The position numbers and the translations under genes were made by a program. Below are positions 38,313-42,917 of a DNA stretch of 42,917 nt, piece by piece. The DNA is from Candidatus Tayloriibacteriota bacterium (GTDB taxonomy: Bacteria; Patescibacteriota; Minisyncoccia; Phycocordibacterales; PALSA-1337): assembly GCA_003151615.1 (NCBI GenBank), contig PLXZ01000004.1, positions 125,124-168,040 on the forward strand, written 5' to 3'. Within the stretch, counting starts at the first letter, position 1; each line of letters opens with the position of its first letter. Under the pieces are notes generated by a model. It saw only the letters and a list, made by a program, of their open reading frames with translations, did no database searches and was not told the origin of the DNA.

Positions 38313-39071
38313 GTGAAAATTCAATCTACAGTCCTGCTCGAGAAGCAGATTGCCGAAACACCGCTGGAATGTTTAGGGCGTTTTCGGGCTGAGAAAATTG
38401 CCGCAGGGGAAGCTGATTATGCCTCAATTCCCATGACCTATGCAGGGCGTCTTGATCCGATGGCTTCGGGTGTGCTCCTCGTTTTGCTCGGCGAAGAATG
38501 TAAAAAAAAGGAAAAATACCTCGGCTTCGAAAAGGAATATGAAGTCGAGATTTTATTTGGCGTTGAAACTGACACGCAGGATGTTTTAGGCGCTATTACT
38601 AGCATATACAACGGGGTCGATATCGTGGAAAAAATCACGCACATCGATTTACAAAAATATGTCGGGAAATTCACCCAAAAATATCCGGCGTACTCTTCAA
38701 AAACAGTCAATGGAGAACAGCTCCATAATTTGGCACGCGCAGGTGGACTGCCTGACGAAATGCCTACAAAACAGGTTGAAATTTATTCGATTGAAAGAAC
38801 AGGCGAGAAGAAGATGAATGGCGCAGAAATTGCAAAAAGTGCCGTTGAAAATATTTCAAAAGTGCATGGCGATTTCAGACAGCAGGAGATTGTCAACGGA
38901 TGGCATGCGTTTTCTGAAAAATATGGCAAAAATACTTTTCAAATTTTGAAAATTCGAGTTTCATGCAGTAGCGGCACTTATATGCGCTCGCTTGCCGAAA
39001 AAATCGGCGCAGATGTCCAAGTCGGCTCATTGGCTTTTTCGATTCACCGGACGAAAATTAAGGGGTTTTAA
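38313..39071 (+). CDS. truB: tRNA pseudouridine synthase B
   Basis: 252 residues from the GTG at 38313; an in-frame ATG at 38292 would add seven residues. The GTG is preferred because it follows an extended -10 by 9 bases and fits the family N-terminus. TruB makes pseudouridine 55 in the tRNA T-loop. The catalytic aspartate is in YAGRLDPMASGVLLVL; EYEVEILFGVETDTQD, the YSSKTVNGEQLHNLARAG segment and VSCSSGTYMRSLAEKIG are conserved. A ~35-residue insertion after EIYSI is unusual. The C-terminal PUA domain of longer TruB proteins is absent. Confidence 0.9.
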   Translation: MKIQSTVLLEKQIAETPLECLGRFRAEKIAAGEADYASIPMTYAGRLDPMASGVLLVLLGEECKKKEKYLGFEKEYEVEILFGVETDTQDVLGAITSIYNGVDIVEKITHIDLQKYVGKFTQKYPAYSSKTVNGEQLHNLARAGGLPDEMPTKQVEIYSIERTGEKKMNGAEIAKSAVENISKVHGDFRQQEIVNGWHAFSEKYGKNTFQILKIRVSCSSGTYMRSLAEKIGADVQVGSLAFSIHRTKIKGF

Positions 39072-39109
39072 TTTTATTTTTTTTAGATAAACTTTTCCAC
39101 AGATATTGC

Positions 39110-39137
39110 TTGCAAAAAATTTTTCGCACGATATAAT
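39110..39137 (+). promoter_or_regulatory. Promoter of the structured leader and RhuM operon
   Basis: TTGCAA (39110-39115), 16-base spacer, TATAAT (39132-39137). Predicted start near 39144, leaving about 487 untranslated bases. Confidence 0.65.
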
Positions 39138-39143
39138 TTATTC

Positions 39144-39610
39144 ACACTATCTTACTTTAATGTCCGTGCGGTGTAGAAATGTTCGCGATATCTTCTCAAT
39201 CTAGCGATATCGCTCGCGTAAAAAAGCGTCGAGAGTACTCGGCATAAGTATACCCTTAAACAATTCGCCGATTGATTTGGGAAGTGGCTGAATAACTTCT
39301 TGGACAAGTGGTAAGGCAAACCCAAACAGCAAAGGGCTTATTAGGGTTGTATCGAGGCAATTACAACGATGTATTGTCCGCAAGCGGGTGCAAATGAACT
39401 GAATCACCCCATATCTATAAACCGGAGAACGCTAACTCTCGAGGCTGGTTTTCTCCGAGGATATGTAGAGCAAGTGGCGTCGGTTGGTCGCCAGCTCACG
39501 TTTATTCGGGTAGGCCCGGATAGCGTCAAAACAAAAAGCTGAAGCAACCCCTCGATGTGCGAGTGAATCATATTCTCGCCTTCCCGAATGAGTCGGTGAA
39601 TTACATTAAT
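39144..39610 (+). ncRNA. Unassigned structured RNA or long leader (~470-490 nt)
   Basis: This gene-free stretch begins at a good promoter and contains many paired segments: GCGATATC/GATATCGC (39185-39213), GGGTG/CACCC (39386-39409), CATATC/GATATG (39410-39465) enclosing GGAGAA/TTCTCC (39424-39456), GAGC-GGCG/CGCC-GCTC (39468-39497) and ATTCGGG/CCCGGAT (39504-39521). No terminator separates it from the RhuM-like ORF. RNase P, tmRNA and group I/II intron hallmarks were sought and not found. It may be a separate processed RNA or a regulatory 5' leader. Confidence 0.5.
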
Positions 39611-39630
39611 AGTTAATTATTTTAAAGCAT

Positions 39631-40149
39631 ATGAAAGAAAAAGAAAACATTGTTATTTATCAGGGCGAGAATGGAGATATCGAATTGAGAGCTGATACCA
39701 GAAAAGACACTATTTGGGCTACAAGAACGCAGATATCGCAATTATTTGAAACAACTCCTCAAAACATTTCTATACATCTGGGAAATCTCTACAAAGAAGG
39801 AGAGTTGGAAGAAAAAGCAACTAGTAAGAAATCCTTACTAGTTCAAAAAGAAGGTGGTAAGTCAAAGGAACGCGATGTAGATCTATATAATTTGGATGCC
39901 ATCATTGCCGTCGGCTATCGTGTTAGCTCGAAAAAAGCGACGCAGTTTCGCATCTGGGCGACAAAGACGTTGCGAGAGTATCTTGTCCGCGGCCATGCCT
40001 TCAATCATTATAAACTGGATAAAGAACCAGAAGCGATGATTGGTTTGTACAAGGCAGTCACCTTACTAGAAGCAAAAGACATTCCGGGTAAAGTAAGGGC
40101 AAAGATTTCGATTAAAATCGAAAAGGATCTCGAACCCGCAAATAATTAA
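39631..40149 (+). CDS. RhuM-like protein, short form
   Basis: 172 residues matching the N-terminal domain of the virulence RhuM family: IVIYQGENGDIELRADTRKDTIWATRTQISQLFETTPQNISIHL is the DNA-binding-like opening, and YNLDAIIAVGYRVSSKKATQFRIWATKTLREYL is the conserved core. Family members are usually longer (about 300 residues or more), so this lacks the C-terminal half; translation ends in KIEKDLEPANN. The biochemical role of RhuM is not established. It follows the long structured leader and precedes two very small ORFs in an AT-rich patch, which suggests an acquired module. Confidence 0.75.
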   Translation: MKEKENIVIYQGENGDIELRADTRKDTIWATRTQISQLFETTPQNISIHLGNLYKEGELEEKATSKKSLLVQKEGGKSKERDVDLYNLDAIIAVGYRVSSKKATQFRIWATKTLREYLVRGHAFNHYKLDKEPEAMIGLYKAVTLLEAKDIPGKVRAKISIKIEKDLEPANN

Positions 40150-40161
40150 TCAATATAATTT

Positions 40162-40338
40162 ATGACAAAGCAAATATGCGACTCGTGTAGAAAGCAGATT
40201 ACAGGACATTGTGTTAGCATTTCATATGATTTCTTTCTTAATCGTAAGGAATTTTGCCTAAAATGTTCAAAACAAGCGGGGGAATACTTAAAAAATTTAT
40301 TTGATGGCATTCGCTCTGATAGCGTATCAAAAATTTAA
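40162..40338 (+). CDS. 58-aa zinc-ribbon-like microprotein
   Basis: MTKQICDSCRKQITGHC... followed by EFCLKCSKQAGEYLKNLF. Two CxxC pairs (Cys6/Cys9 and Cys32/Cys35) could bind one zinc ion, with Cys17 as a spare. The C-terminal part looks helical. It starts 12 bases after the RhuM-like stop and its TAA overlaps the next ATG (TAATG), so three ORFs appear to be translated in series. No specific family is recognised; it could be a DNA-binding regulator or antitoxin-like partner, which is inference. Confidence 0.6.
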   Translation: MTKQICDSCRKQITGHCVSISYDFFLNRKEFCLKCSKQAGEYLKNLFDGIRSDSVSKI

Positions 40339-40436
40339 TGCCAGCCCGAAATTTTTGGAGCAAAATTCCATTTTGGAGAATGAGGAATGCGATGCTAAGT
40401 AGATTGTTCTACGACGGCTTACCCAAAGAAGATTAA
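40338..40436 (+). CDS. 32-aa ORF coupled to the zinc-ribbon gene
   Basis: The ATG overlaps the upstream stop (TAATG). It encodes MPARNFWSKIPFWRMRNAML and a short end LSRLFYDGLPKED, basic and aromatic in the first half, possibly an amphipathic helix. The stop codon sits exactly at the start of the following terminator stem, which supports a real cistron, but an ORF this short could occur by chance. Confidence 0.4.
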   Translation: MPARNFWSKIPFWRMRNAMLSRLFYDGLPKED

Positions 40437-40465
40437 AAAATACCACCGCAGGGGTGGTATTTTTT
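40435..40465. terminator. Bidirectional Rho-independent terminator
   Basis: Perfect 13-bp arms (AAAAAATACCACC with GGTGGTATTTTTT) around a 5-base loop. The gap from here to 40590 holds no other gene; only a small GGCC hairpin (about 40575-40590) is seen. Confidence 0.9.
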
Positions 40466-40593
40466 AATGGCGCCTGGGCCTCAGCATATCAGCTGTGAGA
40501 GGGCGAACCCTACCAAGCGTCAGTAAACATGATAATTGATTTTATTTTTCCGGTCAAACAAAATTGTGGAAAAAGGCCTAAAAATCGGCCACC

Positions 40594-40622
40594 TTGACAA
40601 GATACTCAACCCATGCTAATTT
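40594..40622 (+). promoter_or_regulatory. Promoter of the orphan gene at 40687
   Basis: TTGACA (40594-40599), 17-base spacer ending TGC, TAATTT (40617-40622). Predicted leader about 58 bases. Confidence 0.6.
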
Positions 40623-40686
40623 GCAAATAGCTAGCAAACAATAAACAAAGCCCTTTGAAAAGGCGATTCCAACGAAACTTGAAATT

Positions 40687-41097
40687 ATGAAAAATGAGCA
40701 ATTAGCGAAGTTTGTTCAGATCATCAAACAAACTCTTGAATCTTACGGAAAGAGTGTCGAGAGAGGAAAGCGAGTTACCATTGTTTCCAGTGATGGAAAA
40801 TATTACTATCATTCCCTTTGGCTCTCTGTTAAGAAGAGGTCCTTAACTCTCGGTATTTCGGATCACAGTCTTGAAGGCGAAAGTCCGGGGTGGGATAATG
40901 ATTTCTCAACTAAAGGCCAATGGCAAAATAACAATGATCGTCACTCGATTTCAGTGCCTGTCAACCTCGATTCCGATGATCCCATTTCCAGGGCCGACGC
41001 AAAGCAAAAGATTAAAAAATTTATGAGCTCAAAAGTTCCGCTTTTAATCTTCTGGAAAATGGAAGACACGTTCAATATGAAAGGTGTATTCACTTGA
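40687..41097 (+). CDS. Hypothetical protein, 136 aa
   Basis: A soluble protein with no recognised family. An N-terminal helix (KNEQLAKFVQIIKQTLESYG) is followed by short strands with many Ser, Lys and Tyr residues (RVTIVSSDGKYYYHSLWLSV), a Gly/Asn/Asp-rich loop (GWDNDFSTKGQWQNNND) and a C-terminal DPISRADAKQKIKKFMSSKV helix ending LIFWKMEDTFNMKGVFT. It has a good promoter and terminator of its own and shares the AT-rich composition of the RhuM module, so it is probably accessory. Confidence 0.65.
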   Translation: MKNEQLAKFVQIIKQTLESYGKSVERGKRVTIVSSDGKYYYHSLWLSVKKRSLTLGISDHSLEGESPGWDNDFSTKGQWQNNNDRHSISVPVNLDSDDPISRADAKQKIKKFMSSKVPLLIFWKMEDTFNMKGVFT

Positions 41098-41110
41098 TTG
41101 AGTAATTCAA

Positions 41111-41140
41111 AAAGCCCCTCGCTTACGCTTGGGGTTTTTT
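41111..41140. terminator. Bidirectional terminator between the orphan gene and typA
   Basis: AAAGCCCC...GGGGTTTTTT on the plus strand; on the minus strand the same hairpin is followed by CTTTTTG. It ends both convergent genes. Confidence 0.85.
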
Positions 41141-41150
41141 CTTTCACATA

Positions 41151-42917
41151 TTACAAATCCTTCCTTTTTGCCTTTGCCCGGTCGAGTTCGGTCAAAAATC
41201 TTTTGCGGAGGCGTACGGATTTCGGCGTGACTTCGAGATATTCGTCTTCGCGCATCAGTTCGAGTCCGCGCTCGATGGACAATTCATAGTGGGGAACGAG
41301 CATAAGAGCCTCGTCTTTGCCGGATGAGCGCATGTTCGAAAGAGCCTTGCCTTTGGTTGGATTGACGTCGAGATCGTCGCCTTTTGAAGTGTCGCCGATG
41401 ACCATGCCTTCATATACCTCGACGGCCGGGCCGATAAAGAGTCTGCCGCGTTCCTGCAGGTTCCAGAGGGAGAATCCGAGTGATTTGCCCGACGCCATCG
41501 ATGTCATTGATCCTGATTCGCGCTTTTCAATTTCGCCGGCATATGGTTTGAAATCGACGAAGCGGCTCGCCAAAATACCTTCGCCTTTGGTGTCGATGAC
41601 GAAAGCGTTGCGGTAGCCGAGCAATCCGCGCGTAGGAATTTCAAAAAGCATGCGGACCTGATTGTCTTTTTTTCTCATATCGGTCATCATCGCTTTTCGC
41701 TTGCCCAATTTTTCGATAATCGTCCCGGAATACTCTTCTGGAATATCAACAGTCACTTCTTCAAACGGTTCGCTCTTTACTCCGTCGATGTCTTTGACGA
41801 TGACTTGCGGCTGGGAAACCTGCAGTTCGTAGCCTTCGCGTCGCATATTTTCAAGGAGAATTGCAACATGGAGTTCGCCGCGACCGTAGACTTTGTATGC
41901 GTCGCTCTGTGAGAAGTCAACTTTCAGTCCGACGTTGATTTCCAATTCTTTTTCGAGTCGTTCGCGAATCTGTCGTCCTGTGACGAATTTTCCTTCGCGT
42001 CCGGCAAAAGGCGAGCTGTTAACGAGAAAGTTGAGGCTGATGGTCGGTTCGTCGATTTTAATTGCAGGCATTGCGGCAGTGTCGGCGCTCTCGACGATTG
42101 TTTCTCCGATGAAAATATCAGGAAGACCGGCAATCATGGCAATGTCTCCGGCGCGGGCGTCTTTTGTTTCAACGCGCTTCTTTCCTTCAAATGTGAAAAT
42201 TTTTGTGATTTTGCCTGGCACGGTCGTTCCGTCAATTTTTTTGACGAAAACAGACGCGCCGTCTTTCAAAACTCCGTCGTACACGCGGCAAATTGCGAGC
42301 CGACCAAGGAAATTGTCGTAGCCGAGATTGAAAACCTGAGCTTTCAACGGAAGGTTAGCCTGTTCAGGCGTGTTTGCCGCAGGAACATGCGACAAAATAG
42401 TATCCAAAAGGGGAGTCAAATCTTTTCCTTCATCCGTGAGCTTCATTTTTGCCCAGCCCTGACGGCCGACCGCGTAGACAGTAGGGAAGTCGATTTGCGA
42501 ATCATTCGCACCGAGTTCAAGAAACAGTTCCAAAACAGCCTCGTGCGTCGCATCAGCATTTGCAGCAGGCTTGTCGATTTTGTTGATAATGACGATTGGT
42601 TTCAGACCAAGTTCAAGAGATTTCTTCAAGACGAAACGGGTCTGAGGCATCGGGCCTTCCTGTGCGTCAACGACGAGAAGCACAGTATCAATGGAACGGA
42701 GAACGCGTTCTACTTCAGAACCGAAGTCGGCGTGGCCGGGCGTATCCACGATATTGATCTTCGTGCCTTTGTAATTGATTGAAGTATTTTTGGCATAAAT
42801 GGTAATGCCACGCTCCTGTTCAAGAGCGTTTGAGTCCATCGATCCCTCGTCGCCATGGCCGCACTGGGTCATGATGGCGTCGGTCAATGTGGTTTTGCCG
42901 TGGTCCACGTGGGCGAT
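41151..42917 (-). CDS. typA: GTP-binding protein TypA/BipA, 5' end outside window
   Basis: About 588 residues are visible; the true N-terminus lies beyond the window end, where the frame still reads [11 protein letters not shown]. This ribosome-associated translational GTPase shows G1 (AHVDHGKTT), G2 (GIT), G3 (DTPGHADFG) and G4 (NKID), then domain II ([18 protein letters not shown]) and the EF-G-like domains III and V. The TypA-specific C-terminal part includes [30 protein letters not shown] and [20 protein letters not shown]. Only the first ~10-15 residues appear to be missing. Confidence 0.97.
   Translation of the reverse strand: MAHVDHGKTTLTDAIMTQCGHGDEGSMDSNALEQERGITIYAKNTSINYKGTKINIVDTPGHADFGSEVERVLRSIDTVLLVVDAQEGPMPQTRFVLKKSLELGLKPIVIINKIDKPAANADATHEAVLELFLELGANDSQIDFPTVYAVGRQGWAKMKLTDEGKDLTPLLDTILSHVPAANTPEQANLPLKAQVFNLGYDNFLGRLAICRVYDGVLKDGASVFVKKIDGTTVPGKITKIFTFEGKKRVETKDARAGDIAMIAGLPDIFIGETIVESADTAAMPAIKIDEPTISLNFLVNSSPFAGREGKFVTGRQIRERLEKELEINVGLKVDFSQSDAYKVYGRGELHVAILLENMRREGYELQVSQPQVIVKDIDGVKSEPFEEVTVDIPEEYSGTIIEKLGKRKAMMTDMRKKDNQVRMLFEIPTRGLLGYRNAFVIDTKGEGILASRFVDFKPYAGEIEKRESGSMTSMASGKSLGFSLWNLQERGRLFIGPAVEVYEGMVIGDTSKGDDLDVNPTKGKALSNMRSSGKDEALMLVPHYELSIERGLELMREDEYLEVTPKSVRLRKRFLTELDRAKAKRKDL

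Noticed and set aside
39315-39400. tmRNA-like tag reading from GCAAACCCAAACAGC
   Set aside because: The peptide does not end in an ALAA-like tail and no tRNA-like acceptor/T-arm with CCA is found around it.
39201-39407. 68-residue minus-strand ORF in the RhuM leader
   Set aside because: No promoter in that orientation, no recognised similarity, and it crosses several of the stems; probably a chance frame.
1-42917. CRISPR arrays and complete insertion sequences
   Set aside because: No regularly spaced repeat series and no intact transposase or integrase was seen; the only mobile-element trace is the recombinase remnant at tRNA-Gln.

Overview
The window looks like a chromosomal segment of a Patescibacteria/CPR bacterium, most like Parcubacteria and relatives. 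I infer this from gene content and style: compact housekeeping genes, a split transketolase, an RPE-like enzyme with altered metal ligands, a DnaX without its zinc module, a half-length asparaginase, a SET-domain protein, and almost no Shine-Dalgarno sequences. TGA is used as an ordinary stop codon, so this is not one of the UGA-recoding lineages (Gracilibacteria/Absconditabacteria). No database search was possible; family calls rest on recognised motifs.

Layout. 1-2.7 kb: end of a CYTH-like protein, a lone type I 3-dehydroquinate dehydratase, a tiny secreted ORF, DoxX and an orphan gene with a consensus promoter. 2.7-9.3 kb: miaA and tRNA-Leu(CAA) on the minus strand, parB on the plus strand, a ~590-nt unassigned structured RNA, topA and dprA. 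9.4-16.8 kb (plus): serS, a 566-aa repeat protein, an FtsQ-like protein, a D,D-carboxypeptidase, dus, a structured element, dnaX. 16.9-18.2 kb: tRNA-Gln(TTG) carrying a serine-recombinase remnant that truncates an inositol-monophosphatase-family gene, then a DUF1761 protein. 18.3-22.1 kb: a sigma-70 factor and an MgtA-type P-type ATPase. 22.4-27.4 kb: a sugar-phosphate block (gap, rpiB, RPE-like, tkt N and C halves) interrupted by a frameshifted SET gene and an AT-rich membrane gene. 27.5-35.4 kb: histidine kinase, DUF457 protein, uvrB, receiver protein, uvrA. 35.4-39.1 kb: asparaginase half, DEDD exonuclease, hisS, a membrane protein, truB. 39.1-41.1 kb: an AT-rich accessory patch with a ~490-nt structured leader, a RhuM-like protein, a zinc-ribbon microprotein, a 32-aa ORF and an orphan gene. 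41.2 kb to the end: typA, cut by the window edge.

The most general observation is promoter placement. At about 16 genes a -10 box (often extended, TGnTATAAT-like) lies 6-10 bases before the start codon, so transcription would begin at or within a few bases of the start codon. This predicts leaderless mRNAs as the normal mode here. Candidates for undescribed biology are the two long structured RNAs (about 4980-5568 minus and 39144-39610 plus), the RhuM/zinc-ribbon/32-aa operon behind the second, and the inverted and tandem repeat upstream of gap.
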